A stretch of DNA of 64,000 bases from 2-02-FULL-55-14 sp964473365. GTDB taxonomy: Bacteria; Bacteroidota; Ignavibacteria; UBA10030. The position numbers were made by a program, and so were the translations under genes. How positions within the stretch are numbered: position 1 is the stretch's first letter; each line of letters begins with the position of its first letter. The notes beneath the pieces were generated by a model. The model was not told the origin of the DNA, ran no database searches, and saw only the letters and a program-made list of their open reading frames with translations. The stretch is taken from contig CAYYOV010000005.1 of NCBI GenBank assembly GCA_964473365.1, positions 1 through 64,000 of the forward strand. Reading direction: 5' to 3'. This document shows, piece by piece, positions 27,640-38,029 of the stretch.

Positions 27640-29334
27640 ATGCGTATCTCCCGTTCATTTATCCCCACGCTCAAAGAGATCCCGGCGGACGCCACCATTC
27701 CGAGCCATCGGTTGATGCTTCGCGCCGGCCTGATGCGCCAGCTCACCGGCGGTGTGTATGCGTACCTGCCGATGATGGTCCGCGCCATGCGGCGGGCCGA
27801 GCGGATCATCCGCGAAGAGATGAATGCCATCGGCGGTCAGGAATTCCATCTCCCGGCGCTCAATCCGGAGTCGCTGTGGGAACAGACCGGCCGGCGGAAT
27901 GTGCCCAACTTCATTCTCAGCATCAAAGAGCGCGACCTCGTCCTGGCCCCGACGCACGAAGAGGTGATCGGATGGCTGGCCGCGATGCATATTCAGTCGT
28001 ACAAAGACCTTCCGCAGATCTGGTACCAGATCCAGACGAAGTTCCGGAATGAGCCGCGTCCCCGGTCGGGTGTCTTGCGTGGGCGCCAATTCACGATGAA
28101 GGACTCGTACACGCTCGACCGCACGTGGGAAGACCTTGATACTGGATACGACCTCCATGCGGACGCCTATCGAAAGATCTTCGCCCGATGCGGACTCGCA
28201 TTCTTCGTCGTCGGCGCGTCCAGCGGCGCGATGGGCGGGACTGGCTCGCAGGAGTTCATGGTCGAGGCGGAACACGGCGAAGACACCGTCGCTAAGTGTC
28301 CAGCGTGCGACTATGCGGCAAATCTCGAGGTGGCGAAATCCGGTTTGGCGCCCGTTGGGCGCCTTTCCGAGCATGGAAAACCGGAGAAGATCGATACGCC
28401 GAACGTCAAGACGATCGACGAACTTGCGGCATTCCTCAAGGTGCCTCACGAGCGATTGGCCAAGTCCCGCGTCTATCTGCATGAGAGCCGTCCGGTCCTC
28501 ATTCTTACGGTCGGTAACGATCAGGTGAACGAGACAAAGCTGGGTGCTGCGCTGGGCGGTGGTGAGTTCCGTGCCGCGAGTCCTGAGGATCTTCGAGCGA
28601 CGACCGGTGCCGATGCCGGCTCGATCGGACCGATCGGGTTCAAAGGCCGGATCATCGCCGACCTTCGCCTGAAAGATGCCAATGGTCTTATCAGCGGTGC
28701 GAACGTCAACGATGTCCACCTCACGCAGATCGATCTGAAGCGGGATGTGCCGAACGTCGAGTATGCCGATGTTCGTTCCGTCGAGAATGGCGAGCCCTGT
28801 CCTTCGTGCGCCGCTGCGCTTCGCGTAACGAATGCCATCGAGCTCGGGCACATCTTCAAGCTGGGCACGAAATACTCGGAAGCGTTGAACATCCGGTACC
28901 TGGACGAGAGTGGTCAGTCACAACTGGTGATCATGGGTTCCTACGGGATCGGTGTGGAACGCATCCTGGCGTGCGCCATCGAGCAGGGGCACGACGACAA
29001 TGGTATCGTGTGGCCGGCCGCTCTTGCGCCGTTCGATGTGCACGTCGTGGCGGTGAACATGAATAACAAGGACATCGTCCTCCACGCCAATCAGATCTAC
29101 CGCCAGCTGGAGCAGACGGGGCTGGAGGTGCTCCTGGATGACCGGTCGAACGTGTCTCCTGGGTTCAAGTTCAAGGACGCTGATCTGCTCGGCATGCCGG
29201 TTCAGGTCGTTGTCGGAGAAAAGGGCCTCAAGAACGGACAGATCGAGCTCAAGGTCCGGAAGACCGGCGAGCGCTCGATGGTTCCGCTCGACCAGGCTGT
29301 CGAGAAGGTTCAAGAACTGCTGAAGTCGCTGTAG
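27640..29334 (+). CDS. proS: Prolyl-tRNA synthetase (bacterial type)
   Basis: 564 residues from ATG 27640; the frame is open further upstream towards the tRNA, but MRISRSFIPTLKEIP is the family start. Class II motifs are FRNEPRPRSGVLRGRQF and GSYGIGVERI. The cis-editing (INS) domain that clears Ala-tRNAPro lies between motifs 2 and 3 (DELAAFLKVPHERLAK to GSIGPIGFKG), which marks the bacterial rather than archaeal-like form. A CxxC pair (AKCPACDY) is present. The anticodon-binding domain closes the protein. Confidence 0.96.
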   Translation: MRISRSFIPTLKEIPADATIPSHRLMLRAGLMRQLTGGVYAYLPMMVRAMRRAERIIREEMNAIGGQEFHLPALNPESLWEQTGRRNVPNFILSIKERDLVLAPTHEEVIGWLAAMHIQSYKDLPQIWYQIQTKFRNEPRPRSGVLRGRQFTMKDSYTLDRTWEDLDTGYDLHADAYRKIFARCGLAFFVVGASSGAMGGTGSQEFMVEAEHGEDTVAKCPACDYAANLEVAKSGLAPVGRLSEHGKPEKIDTPNVKTIDELAAFLKVPHERLAKSRVYLHESRPVLILTVGNDQVNETKLGAALGGGEFRAASPEDLRATTGADAGSIGPIGFKGRIIADLRLKDANGLISGANVNDVHLTQIDLKRDVPNVEYADVRSVENGEPCPSCAAALRVTNAIELGHIFKLGTKYSEALNIRYLDESGQSQLVIMGSYGIGVERILACAIEQGHDDNGIVWPAALAPFDVHVVAVNMNNKDIVLHANQIYRQLEQTGLEVLLDDRSNVSPGFKFKDADLLGMPVQVVVGEKGLKNGQIELKVRKTGERSMVPLDQAVEKVQELLKSL

Positions 29335-29449
29335 CCGTCACTCGGTTCAGGTGTCGGTGGCCCCCGTTGCACCGGCCGCTGTTGATCGCGCCGTGTCCAC
29401 GCGGCGGTGCTACTAATGTCATACGTATCCATTGATCCCGCCTCCCTCC

Positions 29450-30880
29450 ATGCCAGCTCTCGTCCCTCCGCTTGCAATCATCGCAGGCGTTCCTCGCTCG
29501 GACGTGCCCTCCGCGCCATCCATTAGCCCGTGGGACGGCTCAACGGTCGGTGAGCATGGTGTCTGTTCCGACGGCCATGTCGACGAGGCCATTGCATCGG
29601 CGGTCCGTGGGTTCGGGGCGACCCGTGCGCTTTCGTCCGCGGATCGTTCTGAGATCCTGAGCCGGGTCGCATCCCTCCTTGAACGGCGGGCCGAGGAGTT
29701 TGCGCTTCTGATCGCGCGCGAAGTGGGTAAGCCGTTGAAATTCGCGCGCATCGAAGTCCAGCGGGCCATCGCGACGTTTACGATCGCTTCGGAAGAGACC
29801 AAGCGGATCGGGGGCGAGATCCTGCCCCTCGACCTCAACGAAGCATCACGCGGACGTGTTGGGCTCGTCCGTCGGTTCCCTGTGGGCGTTGTGGCTGGGA
29901 TCAGTCCGTTCAATTTTCCGTTGAACCTCGTTTCGCACAAGCTTGCGCCGGCCATGGCGTCCGGGAACGCGTTCGTACTCAAGCCGGCATCGTCGGCATC
30001 GCTTCCGGCGCTGGCACTCGGTTCGGTCATCGTGGAGGCCGGGTATCCGAAGGAGGCGGTCAACGTGGTGCCAGCACCGGGCCGGACAGCGGAGCGGCTG
30101 GCGACCGACGAACGTGTCGGCGTGTTGACGTTCACCGGCAGTGCGCCAGTCGGGTGGGCACTGAAGGCGAAGGCGGGGAAGAAGAAGGTGGTGCTCGAAC
30201 TCGGGGGAAACGCCGGAGTGATCGTCGACGCGTCAGCGGATCTGGACGACGCGGTCCCACGGATCCTCTCTGCGGCGTTCGCGTACTCGGGCCAGGTGTG
30301 CATCAAGACGCAGCGCGTACTCATCCACCGTTCGCTCTACGACCGGTTCACGGCGACCTTCGCACGCAAGGCCGATGAAGTGCCGATCGGCGACCCCTCT
30401 GACCCGGATGTCGTTGTCGGTCCGATGATCGACGACGACAACGCTGAGCGTGTCGAGACATGGGTGCGCGAGGCGGTCGAGCAGGGTGCACGCCAGCTGA
30501 CGAGCCGCCGTCGCGCGGGGCGTCTCGTTCCACCCATCGTGCTCGAGCGAGCCTCTTCGACGTCAAAGGTCGTGTGTGAAGAAGTGTTCGGTCCCGTCGT
30601 GACGCTCCATCCATTTGATGACTTCTCCGAAGCGATCGATGAGATCAATCGGAGCGCATTCGGGCTCCAGGCCGGCGTCTTCACGAACGATCTGTCGCAC
30701 GCTTGGAAAGCGTATGAAGGGTTGCAGGTAGGAGGCGTCATCCTGAATGATGCGTCGTCTTATCGGATCGACCACATGCCATACGGCGGTATCAAGGAGT
30801 CTGGTTACGGGCGGGAGGGTGTCAAGTATGCGATCGAAACCATGACCGAGCCCAAGCTGATGGCATTCCGGGCTCCGTAG
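29450..30880 (+). CDS. NAD(P)-dependent aldehyde dehydrogenase
   Basis: 476 residues from ATG 29450 (a TTG at 29432 is less likely). Catalytic Cys284 is in SGQVCIKTQ and general base Glu250 in VLELGGN; the cofactor region shows GVVAGISPFNFPLN and LTFTGSAPVG. The SGQVCI and MPYGGIKESGYGREG context resembles lactaldehyde, glyceraldehyde-3-phosphate (GapN-like) or phosphonoacetaldehyde dehydrogenases, but the substrate cannot be set. It stands alone between proS and dnaE, with 115 bases upstream in which I see no firm promoter. Confidence 0.88.
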   Translation: MPALVPPLAIIAGVPRSDVPSAPSISPWDGSTVGEHGVCSDGHVDEAIASAVRGFGATRALSSADRSEILSRVASLLERRAEEFALLIAREVGKPLKFARIEVQRAIATFTIASEETKRIGGEILPLDLNEASRGRVGLVRRFPVGVVAGISPFNFPLNLVSHKLAPAMASGNAFVLKPASSASLPALALGSVIVEAGYPKEAVNVVPAPGRTAERLATDERVGVLTFTGSAPVGWALKAKAGKKKVVLELGGNAGVIVDASADLDDAVPRILSAAFAYSGQVCIKTQRVLIHRSLYDRFTATFARKADEVPIGDPSDPDVVVGPMIDDDNAERVETWVREAVEQGARQLTSRRRAGRLVPPIVLERASSTSKVVCEEVFGPVVTLHPFDDFSEAIDEINRSAFGLQAGVFTNDLSHAWKAYEGLQVGGVILNDASSYRIDHMPYGGIKESGYGREGVKYAIETMTEPKLMAFRAP

Positions 30881-31000
30881 TTCATGCTACCGGTGTTTGC
30901 AACCGCGCAACGATCCACGACATGAAGTCTTGAAGTCGATAACGAGTCTCGCACCGCATTGCTTCACGCGTCCTCTCAAAGCCTGATACAACGCTGATCC

Positions 31001-34000
31001 ATGCCTGAGTTCATCCATCTTCACAATCACACCCACTACAGTCTTTTGGACGGAGCTGCGACCGTCGAGGGACTCGTGCATGCGGCGGTCGAGAACAAGA
31101 TGCCGGCAGTGGCGTTGTCCGACCATGGGGTGATGTTCGGAGCTGTAGAGTTCTACAAGAAAGCGAAGAAAGCGGGCGTGAAGGCGATCCTTGGATGCGA
31201 GGCGTATGTTGTTACGAAGGGGAGCCGGTTCGCGCGTGAAGGGACAGAACGGGGAGGCGGAGGTCAGGGGAAGTACCATCACCTGCTCCTGCTTGCAAAG
31301 GACCTCCAGGGGTACCACAATCTGATGAAGCTTTGCACGATCGGTCACACGGAGGGTTTCTACGCCAAGCCCCGGATCGACGTGGAAGTCTTGAACCGAT
31401 ATCGGGCCGGTATCATCTGCACGTCCGCATGCCCGGGGGGGATCGTCGGGGCGCACCTCAAAGAAGGACGCTACGATGACGCCCGTGAGTATGCCGGCAT
31501 CTACAAAGAGATATTCGGAAATGATTTCTACATCGAGATCCAGAACCATGGAATGGAGGTTGAGGTCCCGATCCTCCGCGATGCACCGCGGCTGGCAAAG
31601 GAACTGGGCCTGAAGCTCGTCGCGACGAACGATTGTCACTACGTGGCTCCCGACCACGCCATGCCGCACAACATCATGCTGGCGATCCCGGACGCTACGG
31701 CATCGTACACGCCAGACATCTCCAAGCTTCGATACGGCACCGACCAGTTGTATTTCAAATCGGCTGCCGAGATGCATCGACTGTTCAAAGACACGCCGGA
31801 GGCCCTCCGGAGCACGCTCGAGATCGCTGAGCAGTGCAACGTCGAGCTGGACCTGAAAACGAACCACATGCCGGACTTCCCGATCCCCGCGGAATCGGGG
31901 GTGAAGGATGCGAACGCGTATTTCGAGAAGCTCGCCCGGAAAGGACTGGACCGGCGGTACAGCTCCATCACGCCTGATATGCAGGCGCGGATCGATCTGG
32001 AGATCTCGACGATCCAGCGGATGGGATACGCCGGCTACTTCCTGATCGTGCAGGATTTCATCGCAGCGGCACGCGAGATGGGCGTCCGGGTCGGCCCCGG
32101 TCGCGGAAGCGCCGCCGGCAGCATCGTTTCGTACGCGCTTGGCATCACAAATGTCGACCCGCTCCAGTACGACCTGCTGTTCGAGCGCTTCCTGAACCCG
32201 GAGCGCGTGTCGATGCCCGATATCGACATCGACTTCGCCGACGACAAGCGCGACAAGGTCATCGACTACGTCCGCACGAAGTATGGCGAGCAGTCGGTCG
32301 CGCAGATCATCACGTTCGGAACGCTCTCTGCACGTGCCGTCCTGAAAGATATCGGCCGGGTCCTGGGGATCCCGCTCGGAACGATCGATTCCATCACCAA
32401 GCAGATCCCGGTCGTGCAGGGCAAGGTCACCCCCATCGCGGAAGCGCTCGAGACGATCCCGGACCTGAAGTGGGTGAAGGAGAGTCCCGACGAGAAGATC
32501 CGTCTGCTCATTAAAACGGCGAAAGTCCTGGAGGGAATGAACCGGAACGTGTCGACGCACGCGGCGGGCGTGGTCATCGCCCCGGGTGAGATCAGCGATT
32601 ACGTTCCGATGTACAAGACGCCTCAGACGGACCTCATGACGCAGTACAACATGAAGGACCTCGAGGACGCAGGCCTGTTGAAGATGGACTTCCTCGGCCT
32701 ACGGACGCTGACGGTCCTCGACGACGCGGTGGCAATGGTGAAGGAGGTCCATGGCGTCACGCTCGACCTCGACCAGTTGCCGCATCCGGACCAGGCGACA
32801 TTCGAGCTTTTCGGCAAAGGCCAGACGGTGGCCATCTTCCAGTTTGAAAGCTCGGGAATGCAGGACTACCTGCGAAAGCTGAAGCCCAACACGATCCATG
32901 ATCTGGTGGCGATGAACGCGCTCTATCGGCCGGGGCCGATGGAGAACATCCCGAACTTCATCGACCGGAAACACGGACGCCAGTCCATCAGCTATCTGCA
33001 CCCCAAGCTCGAGCCGATCCTGCGTGACACGTATGGCGTCATCGTGTACCAGGAACAGGTCATGAAGATCGCGAGCGAGATCGCCGGGTTCTCGTTAGCC
33101 CAGGCCGATCTCCTGCGACGTGCGATGGGGAAGAAGGACAAGAAGCTGATGGAGGAGCAGAAGGCCAAGTTCGTCAAGAGCGCCGGAGAGCGCGCCATCG
33201 ATGCACGGACCGCGGGTGAGATCTTCGACTTGATCGAGAAATTCGCCTCGTACGGGTTCAACAAATCACACTCGGTCGCATATTCGGTGCTGGCCTACCA
33301 GACCGCGTACTTGAAGGCTCACTATCCCGCCGAGTACATGGCGGCCACGATGTCGTCGGAAGTCGGGAACACCGACAAGATCGTCCTCTTCATTGACGAT
33401 TGCCGCAAGCTCGGCATCGACGTGTTGCCGCCGGATGTGAACGAGAGTGGCGTCAACTTCGTCGTCACGCCCAAAGGCATCCGGTTCGGGATGAGCGCGA
33501 TCAAAGGCGTCGGCGTATCGGCAGTCGAACAGATCGTCAAGACGCGCAGCAAGGACGGACGCTTCCAGGACATCTTCGATTTCGCGGCGCGTGTCGACCT
33601 TCGTCTGAACAACAAGCGTTCGCTCGAAGCGATGGTGCAGGCGGGAGCGTTCGATTCGCTCGAGCCGAACCGGGCACAGCTATTCGCAAGCCTCGAGGCC
33701 GCGATCGCGTACGGACAGGGACAGCAGGACCAGTCGGGCCGGGGGCAATCGAATCTGTTTGACGCAGGTGGTATCAAAACGCAGGTGCGTCCCTCGTTCC
33801 GTGCGGTGGAGCCGTGGACAGAAACAGAAAAGCTGCAGCGAGAGAAGTCGGTCCTCGGGTTCTACGTCTCCGGACATCCGTTGCTCAAGTATACTGACGA
33901 GATCGAGGGATTTGCGTCGGCGGTGCTTGGCGCGCCCGAGACGGTCAAGCCGAATTCGACGGTCCGGGTCTTCGGGATCGTTTCGGACGTGAAGAAGAAG

Positions 34001-34456
34001 ATCGACAAGCGTGGGAACACGATGGCGTTCGTCACGCTCGAAGACTTTACGGGGAAGGCCGACTGTATCGTCTTCAGCGATCCGTACCAGAAATTCGCCA
34101 GGATCCTCGAGCCGGGTTCGATCGTGATGGTGACAGGAAAGAACGACGGTTCGGAGGAACAGATCAAGATCATCGTGAACGAAGCGATGGCGATCGACGA
34201 GGTCAGGAAGAAGTTCACCAAGAATGTGGTCGTGACGCTCCGGCGGGAATCAGCCTCCCCCGAGCAGGTGCGAGCACTGGCGGAGCTGTTGGAGAAGCAT
34301 CCCGGGAGTTGTCCGTGCTACTTCCACGTGACGGGTGGCGAGGCGAACGGAAAATCCCTATATTTATCGAGAAAATTCACCGTCAATCCCGATCCCCGCT
34401 TCACGGAAGCGGTCCGCGGCCTGCTCGGCCCGGGTTCCGTCCGGCTGCAGGGGTGA
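31001..34456 (+). CDS. dnaE: DNA polymerase III alpha subunit
   Basis: 1151 residues, the replicative C-family polymerase. Order: PHP domain (HLHNHTHYSLLDG at residue 6 on, SDHG, GCEAY, HHLLLLAKD, NDCHYV), palm with the catalytic PDIDIDF (Asp407, Asp409), fingers (RRAMGKKDK, YGFNKSHS), helix-hairpin-helix, OB fold (RVFGIVSDVKKKIDKRGN) and C-terminal domain. All PHP metal-ligand positions I can identify keep His, Asp, Cys or Glu. It follows 120 bases of featureless DNA and precedes trxA by 17 bases. Confidence 0.96.
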   Translation: MPEFIHLHNHTHYSLLDGAATVEGLVHAAVENKMPAVALSDHGVMFGAVEFYKKAKKAGVKAILGCEAYVVTKGSRFAREGTERGGGGQGKYHHLLLLAKDLQGYHNLMKLCTIGHTEGFYAKPRIDVEVLNRYRAGIICTSACPGGIVGAHLKEGRYDDAREYAGIYKEIFGNDFYIEIQNHGMEVEVPILRDAPRLAKELGLKLVATNDCHYVAPDHAMPHNIMLAIPDATASYTPDISKLRYGTDQLYFKSAAEMHRLFKDTPEALRSTLEIAEQCNVELDLKTNHMPDFPIPAESGVKDANAYFEKLARKGLDRRYSSITPDMQARIDLEISTIQRMGYAGYFLIVQDFIAAAREMGVRVGPGRGSAAGSIVSYALGITNVDPLQYDLLFERFLNPERVSMPDIDIDFADDKRDKVIDYVRTKYGEQSVAQIITFGTLSARAVLKDIGRVLGIPLGTIDSITKQIPVVQGKVTPIAEALETIPDLKWVKESPDEKIRLLIKTAKVLEGMNRNVSTHAAGVVIAPGEISDYVPMYKTPQTDLMTQYNMKDLEDAGLLKMDFLGLRTLTVLDDAVAMVKEVHGVTLDLDQLPHPDQATFELFGKGQTVAIFQFESSGMQDYLRKLKPNTIHDLVAMNALYRPGPMENIPNFIDRKHGRQSISYLHPKLEPILRDTYGVIVYQEQVMKIASEIAGFSLAQADLLRRAMGKKDKKLMEEQKAKFVKSAGERAIDARTAGEIFDLIEKFASYGFNKSHSVAYSVLAYQTAYLKAHYPAEYMAATMSSEVGNTDKIVLFIDDCRKLGIDVLPPDVNESGVNFVVTPKGIRFGMSAIKGVGVSAVEQIVKTRSKDGRFQDIFDFAARVDLRLNNKRSLEAMVQAGAFDSLEPNRAQLFASLEAAIAYGQGQQDQSGRGQSNLFDAGGIKTQVRPSFRAVEPWTETEKLQREKSVLGFYVSGHPLLKYTDEIEGFASAVLGAPETVKPNSTVRVFGIVSDVKKKIDKRGNTMAFVTLEDFTGKADCIVFSDPYQKFARILEPGSIVMVTGKNDGSEEQIKIIVNEAMAIDEVRKKFTKNVVVTLRRESASPEQVRALAELLEKHPGSCPCYFHVTGGEANGKSLYLSRKFTVNPDPRFTEAVRGLLGPGSVRLQG

Positions 34457-34473
34457 ACGAACAAGGAGATGCC

Positions 34474-34797
34474 ATGAAGCCGTTGGAAATGACCGATGCC
34501 AATTTTGACGCTGAGGTCCTGAAGTCTGAAGTCCCTGTCCTCGTCGATTTCTGGGCCGTGTGGTGCGGTCCGTGCAAAATGATCGCGCCAACCGTCGAAG
34601 AACTCGCGAACGAATATCAGGGCAAGCTGAAAGTTGGCAAGGTCGATGTTGACCACAACCAACAGGTGGCGATGAAATTCGGCATCCGCTCCATCCCGAC
34701 GCTTCTGGTGTTCAAGGGTGGGAAAGTTGTCGACCAGATCGTCGGCGCCGTTCCCAAGAAGGCCCTCGTCGACAAGGTCAGCAAACACCTAAATTGA
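34474..34797 (+). CDS. trxA: Thioredoxin
   Basis: 107 residues with the redox site WCGPC at residues 30-34 and cis-proline in SIPTLLVF. It reduces protein disulfides in the cytoplasm. ATG 34474 is preceded by AAGGAG, one of the few Shine-Dalgarno sites here, and the gene starts 17 bases after dnaE. A TATATTTA near 34360 inside the end of dnaE could be an internal promoter, but no TTG element is placed correctly. A terminator follows. Confidence 0.97.
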   Translation: MKPLEMTDANFDAEVLKSEVPVLVDFWAVWCGPCKMIAPTVEELANEYQGKLKVGKVDVDHNQQVAMKFGIRSIPTLLVFKGGKVVDQIVGAVPKKALVDKVSKHLN

Positions 34798-34811
34798 CGA
34801 CCTGACATCTG

Positions 34812-34853
34812 AATGCGAGATCGTCGGCAAGAGTGCCGCGGTCTCGCATTTTT
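34812..34853 (+). terminator. Rho-independent terminator after trxA
   Basis: Outer stem AATGCGAGA (34812-34820) with TCTCGCATT (34842-34850), inner stem CGGC/GCCG, followed by TTTTT at 34849-34853. It lies 14 bases past the trxA stop. Confidence 0.85.
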
Positions 34854-34895
34854 GTTGGGATGATGAACTGAATCCTTTCGGAAAGAACCTCTGAC

Positions 34896-36671
34896 GTGAT
34901 CACGTACCCGAAACGCACCCACACCTGCGGAGAATTGCGCGCATCGCACATCGGCCAGACAGTCACGCTGACCGGCTGGGTGCATGGCCGCCGGGACCTT
35001 GGCGGGCTCATTTTCATCGACCTCCGCGATCGATACGGCAAGACCCAGGTGGTCTTCGCGCCTCAGTTCAACGAGGCGACGTATGAGGCTGCAAAGGTCC
35101 TTCGGTCGGAGTTCGTCCTTTCTGTGACGGGTGTGGTCGCTCCTCGTCCCGCCGGACAGGAGAACACCGACATGCCGACCGGCGCGATCGAGGTCGATAT
35201 TCGCGAACTCTCCATCCTGAACAAGGCCGAGACGCCTCCGTTCGCGATCGAAGAAGAGAGTGAGGCGGGCGAAGACCTCCGGCTCAAATACCGATATCTG
35301 GATCTCCGGCGGCCCGACATGCAGCGCAACCTCTTGCTGCGGCACAAGGGCTATCAGGCGGTGCGGGCGTACTACGACCGGAACAACTTCGTCGAAGTAG
35401 AGACGCCGATCCTGATGAAGAGCACGCCCGAAGGCGCGCGGGACTTCCTCGTCCCGAGCCGCTTTCACCCGGGCAAGTTCTACGCTCTACCGCAGTCACC
35501 ACAGACGTACAAGCAGATCTTGATGGTAGCCGGGTTCGACCGCTACGTACAGATCGTCAAATGCTTCCGGGATGAGGATCAGCGTGCGGATCGTCAGCTC
35601 GAATTCACGCAGATCGACGTGGAAATGTCCTTTGTCGATGAGGACGATATCATCGCAATGACCGAAGGATGTGTGACCGAGCTCTTTCAAAAGCTCATGA
35701 GCCTCGATGTGAAGGCGCCATTCCGGAGGCTGACGTACCAAGAGGCGATGGAGCGATACGGCAGCGACAAACCCGATCTGCGGTTCGGGCTCGCGTTCAA
35801 GAATATCTCGGATGCGGTAAGGACTAGTACGTTCCGTGTATTCTCAGAGGCTGTCGCCGCAGGTGGAACGGTTTCTGCGATGGTGGTTCCCGGTCAGGCG
35901 ACGATGTCGAGGAGCCAGATCGACGGACTGACGGAGTTCGTCAAGGCCCAAGGAGCCGGCGGTCTCGTGTGGCTGAAGGTCCAGACGGACAAGATCGACG
36001 GCAGCGTGGCGAAGGTGTTGGGGCCGGACGGGACGAAGCAGCTCGCCGACGCTTGCGACGCATCCCCAGGTGATCTGGTTCTCATCCTATCCGGACCGTG
36101 GAGCAAGACGCTGAACATCCTCGGAAACTTACGGCTTGAGGTCGCCCAGCGGCTCAAGCTGATCAAAGAAGGGACGTGGGAATTTCTGTGGGTCACAGAT
36201 TTCCCATTGCTAGAGTATAGTGAAGAAGATAAGCGCTACGTGGCCGTGCACCATCCGTTCACGTCGCCGAAGCCGGAGGACGTGGGCCTGCTCGATTCCG
36301 AGCCGCTCAAAGCCCGCGCTCGGGCGTACGACCTTGTGCTGAACGGGAACGAGATCGCAGGAGGCAGTATCCGGATCTTCGATTCGGGACTGCAATCGAA
36401 GATGTTTCAGTTGCTCGGCATCGGTCCGGAGGAAGCCCAGCGCAAATTCGGGTTCATGCTCGATGCGTTCCGCTACGGCGCGCCACCCCATGGAGGCATC
36501 GCTTACGGCTTCGACCGGCTCATCATGCTCATGGCGAACCGGAAGTCTATTCGCGACGTCATCGCATTTCCAAAGACGAGCAGTGGACTTTCGCTCATGG
36601 ACGACGCACCGTCGACGGTCGACGATCGCCAGCTGCAGGAACTAAAGATCCGCACGGACAACGCCTCGTGA
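34896..36671 (+). CDS. aspS: Aspartyl-tRNA synthetase (bacterial type)
   Basis: 591 residues from GTG 34896. The OB-fold anticodon domain (LTGWVHGRRDLGGLIFIDLR) is followed by the class II core (FRDEDQRADRQLEFTQID; GGIAYGFDRLIMLM) and the inserted GAD domain of the bacterial form (residues about 285-425). 591 residues is the normal length. Whether it also charges tRNA-Asn cannot be decided here. It overlaps the next gene by four bases (GTGA). Confidence 0.95.
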   Translation: MITYPKRTHTCGELRASHIGQTVTLTGWVHGRRDLGGLIFIDLRDRYGKTQVVFAPQFNEATYEAAKVLRSEFVLSVTGVVAPRPAGQENTDMPTGAIEVDIRELSILNKAETPPFAIEEESEAGEDLRLKYRYLDLRRPDMQRNLLLRHKGYQAVRAYYDRNNFVEVETPILMKSTPEGARDFLVPSRFHPGKFYALPQSPQTYKQILMVAGFDRYVQIVKCFRDEDQRADRQLEFTQIDVEMSFVDEDDIIAMTEGCVTELFQKLMSLDVKAPFRRLTYQEAMERYGSDKPDLRFGLAFKNISDAVRTSTFRVFSEAVAAGGTVSAMVVPGQATMSRSQIDGLTEFVKAQGAGGLVWLKVQTDKIDGSVAKVLGPDGTKQLADACDASPGDLVLILSGPWSKTLNILGNLRLEVAQRLKLIKEGTWEFLWVTDFPLLEYSEEDKRYVAVHHPFTSPKPEDVGLLDSEPLKARARAYDLVLNGNEIAGGSIRIFDSGLQSKMFQLLGIGPEEAQRKFGFMLDAFRYGAPPHGGIAYGFDRLIMLMANRKSIRDVIAFPKTSSGLSLMDDAPSTVDDRQLQELKIRTDNAS

Positions 36672-38029
36672 AAGACCGCATCCGCATCGCGTCGGGTCAG
36701 GGCTTCTGGGGAGACCTCCCATCGGCCCCGCTCGATCAGGCCACCCGTGGCCCGATCGACTACCTCGTGCTGGACTATCTGGCGGAGGTAACGATGTCGA
36801 TCCTGCGGAAGCAGATGCGCCGTGACCCGAAGTTGGGATACGCCAAGGACCTCGTGCCGCTGATGCGTTCACTCATTCCGTTGATGGCCGACCGTGGCTT
36901 TCGGGTGGTGACGAACGGAGGCGGGGTGAACCCGCATGCGTGTGCCGCGGCCATCATGGAAGAGGCGCGCCGGCAGGGTCGTACGGGATTCAAAGTGGGG
37001 ATCGTCTCAGGCGATGATATCCTCGACCGCGTCGATGAATTGCAGGGGAAGGGGGTCCTGCTAGCCAACATGGAGACTGGCGCGCCTGTCTCGACCGTGC
37101 GCGACCGGTTGCAGAGCGCCAACGTCTATTTTGGTGCGGCCCCCATCGTCGAAGCGCTGTCGCGCGGCGCGAACGTCGTCATCACCGGCCGGACGACGGA
37201 TACGGGGTTGACCCTGGCCCCCATGATCCACGAATTCGGGTGGCGGCTCGATGATTGGAACCGGCTCGCAGCCGGCACGGTGGCGGGGCATATTCTCGAA
37301 TGCGGCGGGCAGGCAAGCGGCGGAAATTTTCTGGGAGACTGGCGGGCTGTCCCGGATCTGTCGGACATCGGATTTCCGATCGCCGAAGCGACATCCGACG
37401 GTCGAGTGGTCATCACAAAGCACGAGGGGACCGGAGGGCTCGTCTCCTCCGCAACCGTAAAGGAGCAGCTGCTGTACGAGATCGGCGACCCACGAACGTA
37501 CATCACTCCTGATTGCATCGCAGATTTCACGTCGATCCATGTAGAGGAAGAGGCGCGGAACCGCGTCGCCGTCAACGGGGTGCAAGGCCGTCCGGCGACG
37601 GACTCATACAAGGTTTCCATGGCGTACCTCGACGGCTACACGGCGTTCGGCACCCTGACCTATGCCTGGCCCGACGCGGTCGAGAAGGCCCGGGCCGCCG
37701 ACCGGATCCTGCGTGGTCGGCTCGAAAAGGCCGGATTGCGCTTTGAAGAGATACGAACGGAATTCCTTGGCCACTCGTCGAGTCACGGTCATTTGTCGCG
37801 TTCCTCGGACGACCCGGAAGAAGTTCTGCTTCGCATTGGGGTGAGGGGCGCAGACGCTGTGGCAGTCGAACGTTTTGGGATGGAACTCGCTCCGCTCATC
37901 CTGACGGGGCCGCCGTCTGTCACAGGTTTTGCTGGTGGACGGCCCAAGGCGAGCGAGGTCGTCTCGTACTGGCCCGCACTCATACCGAAATCCGCGGTCA
38001 AGCCGGTCATCGAGATCGTCGAGGCATAA
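36668..38029 (+). CDS. AtuA-like (DUF1446) protein
   Basis: 453 residues of the DUF1446 family, named after AtuA of acyclic terpene utilisation. Family landmarks: IASGQGFWGD at the start, DYLVLDYLAEVTMSI, VTNGGGVNPHACA, GRTTDTGLTLAP, and ECGGQASGGNF. GTG start overlapping aspS by four bases. Homologues occur widely in bacteria that have no terpene pathway, and none of the atu acyl-CoA carboxylase genes is here, so the terpene label should not be carried over. The companion C-terminal domain is a separate gene just downstream. Confidence 0.82.
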   Translation: MKDRIRIASGQGFWGDLPSAPLDQATRGPIDYLVLDYLAEVTMSILRKQMRRDPKLGYAKDLVPLMRSLIPLMADRGFRVVTNGGGVNPHACAAAIMEEARRQGRTGFKVGIVSGDDILDRVDELQGKGVLLANMETGAPVSTVRDRLQSANVYFGAAPIVEALSRGANVVITGRTTDTGLTLAPMIHEFGWRLDDWNRLAAGTVAGHILECGGQASGGNFLGDWRAVPDLSDIGFPIAEATSDGRVVITKHEGTGGLVSSATVKEQLLYEIGDPRTYITPDCIADFTSIHVEEEARNRVAVNGVQGRPATDSYKVSMAYLDGYTAFGTLTYAWPDAVEKARAADRILRGRLEKAGLRFEEIRTEFLGHSSSHGHLSRSSDDPEEVLLRIGVRGADAVAVERFGMELAPLILTGPPSVTGFAGGRPKASEVVSYWPALIPKSAVKPVIEIVEA

